Source: Diploptera punctata
Lineage: Eukaryota > Arthropoda > Insecta > Blattodea > Blaberidae
Assembly: GCA_030220185.1 (NCBI GenBank)
Contig: JASPKZ010009929.1
Span: forward strand, 1-64,000
Length of the DNA: 64,000 nt
Direction: 5' to 3'
Positions 20,960 to 32,095 of the stretch are shown one piece after another. Made by a program: the position numbers and the translations under genes. Position 1 is the stretch's first letter. Each line of letters begins with the position of its first letter. The notes under the pieces are model-generated. The model was not told where the DNA came from and ran no database searches. It saw only the letters and a list, made by a program, of their open reading frames with translations.

Positions 20960-21285
20960 CATGGTGCAACAGGCCTAGAAGATCCCTGGTCTATCAGGTA
21001 GCTGCTGTCCCATAACCATATGTGTTAATCATAGAGGTGGATAATCATCCAGCCAGTATAGGCATGACATGTGGTCAGTATGTCATAGCTGGTTTTCTCA
21101 ACCTGGAGTGCTATTTATTGTAGCTATCCAAATTCCTTACGATACTAGTTAGATACCAGTCACATATTGGCCGAATTTCCATGAGAAAATTTCTTCCCCC
21201 ATGGGGACTTTAACCAGTGCAAGTCCCATAGCTTTGCACTAAGGCATGATACCTTAAACGTCTCAGCTACAGCGCTGAACTTTTT
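20960..21285 (-). mobile_element. SINE family 5
   Basis: Minus-strand copy with 'cataacggc/ttatagctgg' type body, 'ccatgggggaagaaattttctc', B-box-like region and a gtagctgagacgtttaaggt-like head. Diverged. Confidence 0.7.
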
Positions 21286-21479
21286 CAAGTACAGTAGGTG
21301 TATTTTTTTCTTTTTAGATTAAACTGTATGAGAGTTCCTGCACCTATTCCACACAGTTTTTTCTTCTACCAAAATTTCAAAGTTATTAAAAAATATTGAA
21401 GGATAGAGTTTTGATAAATAAGAAATCACTATCAGACATGATTGGATTATTTAACTTTTATAGGAATTAATCACTATGA

Positions 21480-21715
21480 GGTTTAATTTATGGTGAAATT
21501 AAATGTTTCTTACCTCTTCTCATATATATCTTCTAAGTAGATCGTGATTTTGAGACCACAACTGTCTCATCCTCAGTACCTTCTTGGGGACTGATGTTAT
21601 GTCGATCGAAGACTCTTCTTCTTCCCTCTGTTGGTGGACCAATGAACCTCTGGATCAGGTCAAAATTTGCAGGGATTTCGAAGTTCAGTTTCACCATGAT
21701 TGGATTAGCTTAACC
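21480..21715 (-). pseudogene. Penelope-like C-terminal relic and end
   Basis: Minus-strand frame encodes NFEIPANFDLIQRFIGPPTEGRRR, the PLE C-terminus. It is followed by a decayed hammerhead-like core (CTGAGGA, helix II UGAGAC/GUCUCA, but AAAA and ATC) and the 'acttagaagatatatatgagaagaggtaag' end. The same end type occurs at 56290-56470. Confidence 0.7.
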
Positions 21716-22039
21716 TACATGGCTTGATATGGCAATAAACAATAATTTGTTTCATCATCATTAACAATTTCTTAATTTATAGAAGTTTACAAATTTTGTT
21801 TATAAATGAGTTTAGGAAATAGTTGAAAAAAATATATTGGACATTCCAGATAACGTAAAAGAGTTGACAAATAATTTTACTTTAGAGCTGCTTCCTGAAA
21901 CATCCTGATTTTAGTATGAGAAAGAATATGAACACTTTGTGCTGGCAGAAAGAAAAATAATGTGCATAAGATGTTGGAGGATGTTCTCTTGCTTTCCTAG
22001 GGGGAAAATCCAACATTTGTGAATCTTCAACCCATCACC

Positions 22040-22670
22040 AAATATTTAATGGTGAAATGAACTTTAAGGGCCACATGCAAATACATTAGTCTCTACTCAA
22101 ATTACTTCCAAGCACTGATGAGCTGACTTTCCATATGCAAGTGCAAAGATCAAATTAGCTACCCACTAACTGGTCATGCATGAAAGTCGTCGTTTTCGTA
22201 ATATTGGCAAGAAATTACCCAGAATTCTCAGTGATAAAAACCACTTCTGTTATTTTCGTCTGCTAGAGGAACGCATTTACGCTTGCGTCCTGCAAATAAT
22301 ACCGTATACGACGACGTCTGAGTCGCGCAATATTATGCCGATTCTCCTGTTCTTCCAGTTGAATTCTTTGGTAGACTCTATCAAATTCCTCTTCTCCGCA
22401 CATATCGAAAACATGATCAAAGTCTTCAAGGTCCGACATCTTGGATAAAGCAGCAAGGTTTCAAACAATATCGGTTACCATTGGGTTTCTCACAATTCGT
22501 TTTCTCTGCTAAGTCACCTCACCAGGTAGCTTAGGAATTTCAACAATTATCACATGAACAGATTTTTGAGTACGCAAAAATGTGTTTGGATGCAACTTTC
22601 TCAGCAGAGTACAGGCAGAGAATGACTTTTACGGTCTAATGCGTTCATAGATTCGAGCCTAAATATCAAC
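22040..22670 (-). repeat. Interspersed repeat R, copy 1
   Basis: About 600 bp shared with 57060-57595. On the minus strand both copies begin with a conserved short reading frame (MSDLEDFDHVF, then GEEEFDRVYQRIQLEEQEN and an Arg-rich segment) before decaying. Such a start resembles the N-terminus of a transposase or the first exon of a multi-copy gene. A PIF/Harbinger link is a guess only. Confidence 0.6.
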
Positions 22671-23169
22671 AAAAATACAGATGTGTGTAAATACTTTAAA
22701 ATAAGAGCATTTCTTAAAATATTAAATGCAGACTGTAAATCTAAAAAAGCATTTTTTTTACTAGAAATAAAGTTACAATATTTTTTTTGTGTGGTGCACC
22801 TAGTGAAAAGTTCTTACTTATGAAAGTTGTCATGATAATGGGATTGTCTTTATTTGAACAGAGTGCAAACAAAAATCATGTTGTTAAATAATGACAAACT
22901 CTGGTAATTCAAAAGAGTCAAACAATGGCATTGTTTGGAAGTTAGTAGTGGAAAAAATGTTTCAACCTTCTTTTTAAGATACAAAAAGAAAATATTAAAA
23001 CTATTCCTCAGAGCATTGTGAATGTTTGGTGATAAAACACTGACTTGTTGGTTAAGAAAAGCAGTCAAACTATTCCAAAATTAACTCAAACTCCATCTTA
23101 TGATTCTGTAGAGGGAGCCATAAATTCAACATTCAATATATGAATTAAAGATTTTATTCCTGCCCTGGT
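22671..23169. other. AT-rich non-coding stretch
   Basis: No gene or recognised repeat. Confidence 0.5.
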
Positions 23170-23400
23170 GACAGGGAAATGTGGGAGAAATTATCTTTAG
23201 CTTTTTTTACCCACCAAATTCTGATAAAATATGTAGTAACAACTTTGATTGCTTACGCAATTATCTCTATGAACATAAATATAGAATTGGTCAAGTTAAT
23301 TCTCCTACTTGCTCTTTCTGTTATCTTAATGAGGATAAAAATAATTATCTTCTTTGTTCATTATTCATTCAGTTCTTAAATCTTCCTGATAAATATATTG
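23170..23400 (+). pseudogene. Non-LTR retrotransposon C-terminal relic
   Basis: The frame reads NNFDCLRNYLYEHKYRIGQVNSP, then TCSFCYLNEDKNNYLLCS. A late leucine-tyrosine stretch followed by CxxC ... L-C is the zinc-finger-like end of Jockey/R1/I-type ORF2 proteins. Only this end is recognisable. Confidence 0.5.
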
Positions 23401-24359
23401 GAGCACAAGAGATCAAATTTGCAGTAGACAACAAGAAACTTTTTTTTACAAAGAGGACAGGGTCCTAGAGATTTCTCTCAATATCGAGGATTGTCTCCTA
23501 AAAATACCTCAAATGTTTTTGGTAATTCTAGATTTAATGTTAGAGATAATATATTGAAAAATTGAAGACTGGGCAAAATTTAGGAACTATAAGCCACATT
23601 TGTCCGAAATTAATATATTTCCCTTAGAATGTTTTGAAATAATCTTGCATATTAATTTACAGCAAAGGTCCATAACATTAGTATGAGCTGAACATTATTA
23701 AAATAATAGAAAGAGAAATTAATGTCACATGAAAATTTATATGGTGCTGGTATACCATGGAATTGGGTGAAATTGATAATTGTGTTGTAAGAATGAATGA
23801 CTCAGTATATAAATTTATACACTTAAGGGACATTTTAAACGCAAGTAGATACATGTAAATCACTATGATTTTTCTAACTTTTCTTATTACCATTTTAAAC
23901 TATTATTGTGGCAAGTAGATAATGCTGTTGTATCCATTCTAGCAGTGGCGAATTTAGCTTACAATCAAGTCAATATATCTACCCCATATGATACAATTTA
24001 TCTTTATATAAAACACTCTAAATCATTGGTGGTTTCTAGTCCTAATCAGGATGTGAATTTAATATTTTTTTCAGGGACAATCAGTTTACAAAAATTTAAC
24101 AAATATTGTGCATTTTTGACAGTTGATGTTATCATAGCATTCTCTAAACTACAAAATAAAATAAACTTTTAGGTTTACATATGTTTATTAAACAGCTTTC
24201 TTGATGATGCTTTGTTGCAACTTAGTTTTTTTCATCTTGATGTTTTTATTATTAACTAGCGTCCTGCTTGAACGTTTCAATTCTCATGTCATGGGCAGAC
24301 GATAAAAATATGTTACTTTTTTACCATAAAATTCAGCAATTGGGACATAATTAGATATT
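23401..24359. other. AT-rich non-coding stretch
   Basis: No gene or recognised repeat; short frames here are AT-biased. Confidence 0.5.
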
Positions 24360-25470
24360 ATTAAATAATATTTGAAGAGAAAAATTCTCGCCTAGACCGG
24401 GACTCGAACCCGGGACCCTTGGCTTTCTGGGCCAAGTGCTCTACCAACTGAGCTACCGAGGCGAGTTACGATCTAGACGCAAATTTTTCTCTTATATACG
24501 TTGTAATTCCCTATCGCCAAATGCTTTTTGAAACCATTGTTTCTATCTTTGCAAATGGCGGCTTCTTAATTAAGAAGACATTTATTGGGAATTTAACATT
24601 ACTTTATAAAGCTAGTAAGGCTTCTAATGATGTTTTTATTATTGATTTAACATTTCTCCATGAAAGATAAATTATATTTGAAGAGAAAAATTCTCGCCTA
24701 GACCGGGACTCGAACCCGGGACCCTTTGCTTTCCGGGCCAAGTGCTCTACCAACTGAGCTACCGAGGCGAGTTACGATCTAGATGCAAATTTTTCTCTTA
24801 TATACGTTGTAATTCCCTATTGCCAAATCATTTTGAAACCATTGTTTCTATCTTTGCAAATGGCGGCTTCTTAGTTAAGAAGACATTTATTGGGAATTTA
24901 ACATTACTTTATAAAGCTAGTAAGGCTTCTAATGATGTTTTTATTATTGATTTAACATTTCTCCATGAAAGATAGGGAATTACAACGTATATAAGAGAAA
25001 AATTTGCGTCTAGATCGTAACTTGCCTCGGTAGCTCAGTTGGTAGAGCACTTGGCCCGGAAAGCCAAGGGTCCCGGGTTCAAGTCCCGGTCTAGGCGAGA
25101 ATTTTTCTCTTCAAATATAATTTATCTTTCATGGAGAAATGTTAAATCAATAATAAAAACATCATTAGAAGCCTTACTAGCTTTATAAAGTAATGTTAAA
25201 TTCCCAATAAATGTCTTCTTAACTAAGAAGCCACCATTTGCAAAGATAGAAACAATGGTTTCAAAAAGCATTTGGCGATAGGGAATTACAACGTATATAA
25301 GAGAAAAATTTGCGTCTAGATTGTAACTCGCCTCGGTAGCTCAGTTTGGTAGAGCACTTGGCCCGGAAAGCCAAGGGTCCCGGGTTCGAGTCCCGGTCTA
25401 GGCGAGAATTTTTCTCTTCAAATATAATTTATCTTTCATGGAGAAATGTTAAATCAATAATAAAAACATT
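24360..25470. mobile_element. Four tRNA-like units as a large inverted repeat
   Basis: Two minus-strand units (tRNA-like cores at about 24390-24463 and 24692-24766) are followed by two plus-strand units (about 25022-25098 and 25327-25405), each about 300 bp. The left half is nearly the reverse complement of the right half, with the centre at about 24975. Each core has an A-box-like tagctcagttggtagagc, a B-box-like gggttcgagtcccgg, 6 of 7 acceptor pairs and a perfect T arm. A perfect anticodon stem encloses a CCGGAAA loop with C at the invariant-U33 position, so it is not a normal tRNA. Each is bracketed by AGAGAAAAATT and AATTTTTCTCT. The spacer carries 'caaatggcggcttctta'. Confidence 0.85.
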
Positions 25471-25689
25471 ATTAAATAATTTCGCAAGAAAACCTCTTAC
25501 AGCCTTCTGTTGTGGCTCAAGAAGTATGAATGATGACGTCACATAGTCATGAACATTAGAATTTTACCCTCCTTTGCAGATAAATTAAGAACAGTCATAT
25601 AACAATTATATTAGAATGAAAAAAAAAAAGATAAATTGATGAGAGTGAGTCAAAACTTTTTTCTTTTTTTTTTTCCCAGCTATATTTCA

Positions 25690-25830
25690 TTTCTGACCCA
25701 CTGCGCACCGGTCCCATACTGGCCCGACATTCAATGAGAAAAATTTCTTCCCCCGTACAGACTCGAACCAGCGTAAGTCCCGTAGTTCTGCGCCAAGACT
25801 TCTTGCCTTAACCACTCAGCTATAGTGCGA
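25690..25830 (-). mobile_element. SINE family 5, head fragment
   Basis: Minus-strand tRNA-like head ('ccactcagctatagtgc' reversed), B-box region and 'gcgcaccggtcccatactggcc' body start. Cut off after about 140 bp. Confidence 0.7.
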
Positions 25831-25948
25831 CTCTTGGTATCAATGAAAGACAAAAATGGTTATTGTGAGTTATCCGTAAGAGATAAGGGACTCTTGGTAT
25901 CAATGAAAGACAAAAATGGTTTTTGTGAGTTATCCATAAGAGATAAAC
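25829..25948. repeat. 60-bp direct duplication
   Basis: 'gactcttggtatcaatgaaa' recurs 60 bp later, the two 60-bp units differing at only a few positions. It directly abuts the SINE head. Confidence 0.85.
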
Positions 25949-26083
25949 ATATACTGTTGCAGACTTTTTTGTAGAGCTTTTTGAGATATTCAATTCTGTG
26001 TACATTAATTTTGTGTATTTCTTATGGTTTAGGCAGTGTAAGCCATTTAAGCATCCAAATAGCTACTTTTTTTTTCACGTTTT

Positions 26084-26274
26084 CCACTACAAAGGGCGAT
26101 TTTTAAGGGCATAGGAGTTGAGTATCACAACTCTCTTATAGCCTATGTTCATCCCGGGAATCTCCTGAACATTTTGCAAAAAAACCCATCACAATCGGAT
26201 CAACGGTATGGCCGCGCATAAAGTATGAACAAACAAACATACCAACAAACAAACATTAATTTTTATATATAAGA
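26084..26274 (-). mobile_element. Helitron-like 5' end
   Basis: The minus strand begins TCTTATATATAAAAATTAATG, then 'tttgttcatactttatgcgcggccat' and 'gttgatccgattgtgatggg', the usual layout of insect Helitron 5' termini. The 3' end was not found. Confidence 0.6.
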
Positions 26275-26299
26275 TTTAACATTTCTCACCGAAGGATAA

Positions 26300-26480
26300 A
26301 TCATATTTGAAGAGAACATTTTTTTTGGGAATTACAATATATATAAGAGAAAAATTTGCATCTAGATCAGAACTCGCCCCAATAGCTCAGATGGTAGAGC
26401 ATTGGCCTAGAAAGCCAAAGGTCCCGGGTTCGAGTCTCGGTCTGGGCAAAAATTTGTCTCTTCAAATATATTTTTCATCT
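26300..26480 (+). mobile_element. tRNA-like hairpin element, single unit
   Basis: Plus-strand core (about 26378-26448) with 'tagctcagatggtagagca' and 'gggttcgagtctcgg', inside the usual agagaaaaatttgc...aaatttgtctcttc flanks. Confidence 0.8.
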
Positions 26481-26759
26481 TGCTACTTTGATAATATCCT
26501 CTTAAGTCATACTTAAAAGTAGATGTGAATTATCACTATACAAAGTTATGTGGTTTAAAATTGCACTTCACTGATTTCAATATGAAAGTCAGCTGTTATG
26601 TTAGGTTGTCATACTTTGTCTCTTTAATAAAGCATTCTGATAGCATTAGCAACTATTGCTGACTTAGAAAAGTAAAGTGTGAGCAAAAAGGAACAAACAA
26701 AACATAGAATGATCTTGATGAAGGTTTTCGGGCTGTAGGCCGTGGTCGTGAGGCTTGTA

Positions 26760-26810
26760 GTTCCCCGACGTTTCGCCAAAGACTGCGTCTGGCATCCTCA
26801 AGGGTTGTCT
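26760..26810 (-). ncRNA. Hammerhead-like core with U3 variant (left arm)
   Basis: On the minus strand: TTGAGGA (CTGANGA with C3 changed to U), helix II UGCCA/UGGC, GAAAC, GTC. Helix III is ACGU (palindromic). Helix I has three C-G pairs. Confidence 0.5.
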
Positions 26811-26974
26811 TGAGACTGGCAATTCTGTCTGCTCTCTGTCTTATTTATACGTTCACCGCGATGTGTTCGTAAGTTGTATCTGCCTTCTGATTGGTCAGTG
26901 TTAGGGACTTCCATTACTCCAATGAGATTGCTGTTTGATGGTGAACGTATAAATAGGACAGAGAATCAGTCTCA

Positions 26975-27025
26975 AGACAACCCTTGAGGATGCCAGACGC
27001 AGTCTTTGGCGAAACGTCGGGGAAC
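26975..27025 (+). ncRNA. Hammerhead-like core with U3 variant (right arm)
   Basis: TTGAGGA (26984-26990), GAAAC (27011-27015), GTC (27016-27018). Identical to the left-arm core, so the C-to-U change at position 3 predates the inversion or belongs to the subfamily. Confidence 0.5.
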
Positions 27026-27179
27026 TACAAGCTTCACGACCACGGCCTACAGCCCGAAAACCTTCATCAAGATCATCATAGCAACTCCGGCCGTGAAAGT
27101 CTACGTGAATACAAAACACAGGATGATTGATCAGTGACATGACTTATAATTTTAAAATGATGATTATTTTAGTAGGAAA

Positions 27180-27395
27180 CAAAGGGAAGTAATCCCATTA
27201 CAGACTATATGGGGCCCTTGGGGTAGTAGGAGGTTAAGGCTCCCACTTTTTCTAGACAATTGGATGTCAGCAGGGGGTTGACAACCCTGTGTGACGGCCG
27301 CCTTTACCCCTAGAACAATGGTACTCATTTCCGTTACAGGCTGAGTCGACCCCAAGGCCATGGTGCTGCCAGAAGGTTTGGTCAAGATTTTTAAA
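27180..27395 (-). mobile_element. SINE family 6, body
   Basis: Minus-strand copy with 'ggaggttaaggctcccac', 'ctagacaatt', 'gaggctgagtcgacccc'-type marks and 'ccatggtgctgccagaagg'. Confidence 0.75.
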
Positions 27396-27499
27396 ATACA
27401 TTACGAAACTCCGTTGATGTCACTATATTAAAATTTTAAGAAATTTAAACAGTAACTAAAATCCCAGTCATCCTCAATAATCAGCAGAGTACTGTTTAA

Positions 27500-27985
27500 A
27501 TATCTTAAAATTTTAACAGGAGGTTTGGGTCAGTTTAAAAATCTTGATCCCACCAGAACTTAAATCCTCCGATTGAGGGTCTTTCCACTTTTCAGCGGTT
27601 GCCCTTTTGCCAGCCGGCTGCTGGCCCTTCACATCCACATGTGTCAATCACAGAGGTAGATGATCAACAGCCAGTGTAGGGGTGACATGTGGTTAGCATG
27701 TCGAGTCCCCCAGCCGTTATAGCTGGTTCCTCAACCTGGAGCCGCTACTTATTGTAGCTACCCAATTGCCTCACGATGCTGGGTGGGCACCGGTCCCATA
27801 CTGGCCGAAATACCATGAGAAAATTTCTTCCCCCATGGAGACTCGAACCAGCGCAAGTCCCGTAGCTCTGCGCCAAGGCTTCCTACCTTAACCGCTCGGC
27901 TACGGCGCGGGACACTTGAATCCTCGACCTTCCAATTTGTAGTGCATTGCAATAACCAACTACACCATGGTGTGCCCCAGTAGGA
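27500..27985 (-). mobile_element. SINE family 6 head interrupted by SINE family 5
   Basis: Family 6 marks 'gggtcagtttaaaaatcttga' and 'tcctcgaccttccaatttgta' lie on either side of a family 5 copy (27569-27913). The direct repeat acttaaatcc / acttgaatcc (27559-27568 and 27914-27923) is the target duplication. The order of events is visible: family 6 first, family 5 second. Confidence 0.8.
27569..27913 (-). mobile_element. SINE family 5, full-length nested copy
   Basis: On the minus strand it starts gtcccgcgccgtagccgagc and has ggttcgagtctcc as B-box; the body ends near 'aaaagtggaaagaccctcaat'. The copy at 7891 is very similar. Confidence 0.85.
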
Positions 27986-28499
27986 AACATATCTGCGAAT
28001 TTTCAAATATTGGTACTGTCTACTCATTGTCAAGTAAATCTGTTCTTAATATCTAATAACTAATTAGTATAAACACCAGCCGTGCATTGTTGTCACACAT
28101 TAAATAATAAAGGAGCACTCTTGTTATATATATTGCATTAGATATTATAGCCTCAATGATCACATTGGCGAGCAGCTTGCTTTTTTCTCTGCTAATAATG
28201 TTTGTGGTATTGTTAAAAGTTCATCTCAAAAGAAACAGCTAATTGAATCTGATTGGCCATCAATCAGTCGGTGATTTCTTTAATTATGACCATCAACATG
28301 ATAGGTGGGGTAATAAAATCACAAATATTGACAACCGTAAAAATAAAGAACCTATCTAGGGTCTAAGAGGATAAAATGCTGTTCTAGGCAGGGTTAAAGT
28401 AATACCTTTCCAACAGGGATTTTCAAATTCTCCAGGGAAGGTGAATGATCTAAGACATCCTCCCTCCATCACTTCACACCCTTGTCCTACATCCTTTTA

Positions 28500-29830
28500 T
28501 GTTGCTCCTTTGCTTCTGACACATGAGTGTTTTATAGAGCATATGTCATCAAATTGTTCCGATTTACAAAAAGGGAAAACAGAATGTTATGTAGAAATTA
28601 TAGGGGCATAATTCTGCTATATCACAGCATTAAAATTTATGAAAGAATTTTGGCCAGAAGATTAAATAAAGCAATAGAAAAAAACTTAGGAGAACAACAA
28701 CATACCTTCAGGAGCAGAAGATCAACGGTGGATTTAATCTTCTGGTAAGACAGCTTACTGAGAAGAAATTGGAACATGGACCAGAAATATACATGGCCTT
28801 CATTGATTTCGAAAAGGCATACATTAGTGTTGTACATAGGAAAATATGGGAAGCTTTACAAAATTTAAAGGTCCCAAAGAGTTTAATTGAAAAAATTAAA
28901 AACACATACAGTAAACATGAAAACTGCATTAAGTCTCCAGTAGGAATGATGCAATGGTTTTAAACAAATGTTGGAGTTAGACAAGGGAGTGTGTTATTGC
29001 CTATTTTGTTCAATGCCATAATGAATGAAATTACATATAAATTTGTAGGGGAAGGCAAAAAACTAGACATGAAAACCTTCATCTTCACAGACGATGTAAT
29101 GATATAGGGAAATTCAAAAAATACCATAAGACTTGAACATTGGAAAAACAGTTTCAGAAGAATATAGTTTAAAAATAAATTTCGAGAAAATGGCAGTCAT
29201 GAAAATATGTAAAAACCAGGACGATGATTGAAATGTTAAGTTATCAGGCATAAATCTACAAAAAGTGGAAAAATGAATATATTTAGGAAATACAAATGGT
29301 ATCAGTAGAAGAATAGAGAAAAGTTAAAAGTCTGTAATCCAACTAAAAAATTAATCTGGAATAAAGCTATACCTACCAAGTGTAAAATGGCAATGTATAA
29401 AACTTATTCAAACCAGTTCTAACATATGCAGCTGAGACTTGGACATATACAAAGGAGGACTTGAGCAGAATCTAAGCTACAGAAATGAAATTCTTACATG
29501 GAATGGTATGTAAAATAAGGAGAGATAGAATAAGCAATGACAAAATCAGGAGAAAAATTAACAACAGACATAGAAAAAAGTAGACTAAAATGGTTTGGAC
29601 ATTTAAAAAGAATGGAAAAGGAAAGACTACCACAAAGACTGTTAAATTTCAAGATACAAGGAAAAGACCATGAGAAAGATGGATTAACCAAGTGAATAAA
29701 AGTCTACAAGAGAGAGGATACGACTGGAAAGAACTAAAAAAGAAGCAAAGCATGGGAAGATAGAGATGGTTGGATGCATATTTGGAATCGATCTTCCGAA
29801 AGAATGTTACGATAAGAGAATGATGAAGAT
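28500..29830 (+). pseudogene. LINE reverse-transcriptase relic
   Basis: Broken + strand pieces in RT order: NYRGIILLYHSIKIYERILARRL (motif 2), LGEQQHTFRSRRSTVDLIF (motif 2a), MAFIDFEKAYISV (motif A), GVRQGSVLLPILFNA (motif B), FTDDVMI (catalytic motif C, FxDD), and later YAAETWTYTKEDLSR and WFGHLKRMEK-type tail. Several stops and frame changes make it non-functional. Length of about 1.3 kb covers most of the RT and thumb/tail; the endonuclease is missing. Confidence 0.75.
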
Positions 29831-30324
29831 GATGATATCAAATTGACACACAGGCATATGGTATGCTACAGCTTTTTAAAACCTACAGTTACTAATTTTT
29901 ATAGATAAAAATTTAACACAGTTGAGGACGACTCCTGCCAAATGGTATATATTTTAACATTTTACTTTATGAATTTTTTGTCTTCAGCCTTAAATGTAAT
30001 TAAATAATCACAAATAATAGAGCATTTAAACAGCACTTCTTGAGCAAAAGCAAGAATAAATTTAAAGTACCCAATTATAATAGAAGTTTCGGTGATCATG
30101 AAGATTGAAAAACAAATATATTTGAGATGATGGATGCAGTGCAGTCATCCTGGTAATGTGTGCTGATGCAGGATAAGTATGCAAACACAGAATATCATTT
30201 TGTCGTATTTTAAAACAACGCTTTCCTAAATTGGACATGGTTTTCTTTCTAAAACAAAATACCATGTTATCGAGGGCTGATCAAATATAAACAAGATTTT
30301 ATTTTTCATAGTTTATTGAAACAA
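29831..30324. other. AT-rich non-coding stretch
   Basis: No gene or recognised repeat. Confidence 0.5.
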
Positions 30325-30665
30325 AGTCCCATGCCATAGCTGAGTAGTTAAGGCAAGATGTCTTGGCGCAGAGCTATGGAACTTGCGCTTGTTCGAGTTT
30401 CCATTGGGAAAAAAAAAATTCTCATGGACTTCTGCCCAATGTGGGACCGGTGCCCACCCAGCGTTGTGAGGAATTTGGATAGCTACAATCAGTAGTGGCT
30501 CCAGGTTGAGAAAACCAGCTATAACGGCTGGGGAACCCGACATACTGACCATATGCCACTCCTATACTGGGTAATTGTCTACCTCTAATTAACACATGTG
30601 GAGTGAGGCCAGCACCCGGCTGGTCTGCCAAGGGCCTTCTAAGCCTGTTGCACCATGAAATCGGA
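30325..30665 (+). mobile_element. SINE family 5, + copy
   Basis: Head 'catagctgagtagttaaggc', 'ttcgagtttcc' B-box-like, then the body with 'gccagcacccggctgg' and the 'aggccttctaagcctgttgcacc' end. The only well-preserved plus-strand copy of the family here. Confidence 0.8.
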
Positions 30666-30679
30666 GTATTGAAACAAAA

Positions 30680-31130
30680 TACAATTACCAAATACATAGC
30701 TTAATTTTCTACATAGTTTCTAGCAACTGAAATACATTTTTGCCAACAGATAGGCAGTTGGTAATTTAATTTTCCTAGAAGGAAGTAGGACAGGTGTTGA
30801 GCCATCTGCACAAGAATTCCTCCACTGCACTGTCCTATTATCAGAAATACTGATCTCCAATTCTTTAAGTGGTCCAAATGGATTGTAGTCAAGGGACAAG
30901 TGTAGGCTGCAGGGGAGATGTTAAGATGTCCAGTGTATTACTTTAATTTTTCATGTGTAAAATCAGCTGTGCGAGGTTGGTCACTGTCATGAAGCATGGC
31001 ACCCACCTTGCTGAGATTTTTCGGAAGCCCAGTTCATTGTGAATGATTTTCTTACACTACCATAGCTTATGCCAACTGAGGAAGCAATTTCACTTACCGT
31101 TAATTATGATGGTCACCATCAATAAGATCA
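30680..31130 (-). pseudogene. mariner-family transposase relic
   Basis: Minus-strand frames in order: EIASSVGISYGSV-KIIHNELGFRK and ISARWVPCFM (end of the HTH region and start of the catalytic domain of mariner), then after an internal deletion SLDYNPFGPLKELE (the SPDLxPxDYHLFGPLK block with the third catalytic Asp region), and EEFLCRWLNTCPTSFY...WQKCIS (the C-terminus). Frameshifts and the internal deletion inactivate it. Confidence 0.7.
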
Positions 31131-31136
31131 CTTCTT

Positions 31137-31683
31137 CTTCTTCTTCTTCCTTCCAAGTATTAGGCCAAGGCCTGTTACGATCCTATACAAAATTTTCCCT
31201 CCAGCGTTTCATAGGACGGCCCAGTGATCTTCGTTCTCTTAGTATATAATTATAAACAGCTTTGGGGATCCGATTTGAACTCATTCTTTCTAGATGGTGT
31301 TTCCAATTTAGTTGGTACTGTTTAATATATTCCAAAATTGGCGTAGTCTTCAATTCTTTTAAGATTTCGGTGTTCCTTTTCCGATCCCATCTGGTGTAAC
31401 CTGCTGTTCTGCGCATGAATCTCATTTCACAAGCCGTTATTCTGCTTTCATGTTGTCTTTTTAGTGTCCATGCTTCACTACCATAGGTCAACACTGGTCT
31501 AGCCAAAGTGTTATATAAACGTAATCTGGTGTTTTTTTGTACAAGGGATGGTTTCATAACTTGTTTAATAATTCCCAAACTTTTATTATAGCTAGTAATT
31601 TTTTCAAGGATATCCTTTTCATCCCAGATAGAGAGATAATATCCAAGATATTTAAATTGATCCATGAGTAATATACATTTCAC
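31137..31683 (-). pseudogene. LINE ORF2 C-terminal fragment (166 codons open)
   Basis: An open minus-strand frame (31183-31683) encodes QFKYLGYYLSI, LVQKNTRLRLYNTLARPVLTYGSEAWTL, ESRITACEMRFMRRTAGYTRWDRKRN and RSLGRPMKRWRENF. These are the post-RT conserved blocks (FKYLG, LTYGSEAW) of RTE/CR1-like non-LTR elements. It is 5'-truncated at the RT palm and ends in (GAA)n (31131-31149 on the + strand read as ttc). Its last about 70 bp are shared with the 420-bp retroposons at 5251 and 63519. The frame is unbroken, so this copy is relatively young. Confidence 0.8.
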
Positions 31684-32095
31684 TCGGCCGCAGTGGAGTT
31701 GTGGTTATGTTTCTTGCCTCTGGTCCCAAGGGTCACGGGTTCAAAGCTGATCGGAGTCGATTGAATTTTTAGGGTGGAAAAACCCAAAGAGCAAGTCCTT
31801 CAGGAAGGACTTTAAGCTATAGGTTCCAAATCTGAAAAACTTCAGACTATTAAAAGATCCTTAAGCCTGAATAAAGAGGCCTCTAAACAAAATTTACCAA
31901 CCTCATCATCCTAGTTCCTAGTAATATGTTAGTTGTCTGCTAGATGTCTCATTGGGTCGGTATGCTGACCGCATACCATTCATGGCATCTGTGGGCAAAT
32001 AAGAGTAACTAAATAAACTTGGTCTAGTAACTCCTAACAAAGGAGAGGTTATGGCTCAACACTGGCTGTTACACCATTGTAGATGTAGAATATAT
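31684..32095 (+). mobile_element. SINE family 3, full-length
   Basis: Head 'cggccgcagtggagttgtgg' with gggttcaaagctgatc B-box, then 'tagggtggaaaaaccc', 'aggactttaagct' and the tail with 'ggctgttacaccattgtag'. It begins immediately at the truncation point of the LINE at 31137-31683. Confidence 0.8.

Larger units (their letters stand above)
26707..27080. mobile_element. Head-to-head Penelope-like ends, long inverted repeat
   Basis: Arms of about 150 bp ('gatcttgatgaaggttttcggg' mirrored by 'cccgaaaaccttcatcaagatc') around an about 80-bp spacer. Each arm has a hammerhead-like core. The arms are nearly identical, so the event is young. Confidence 0.8.

Noticed and set aside
24390..25405. Functional tRNA genes
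   Set aside because: The anticodon loop (CCGGAAA) lacks the invariant U33, one extra base sits before the anticodon stem, and copies come in mirrored repeats with TE-like flanks.
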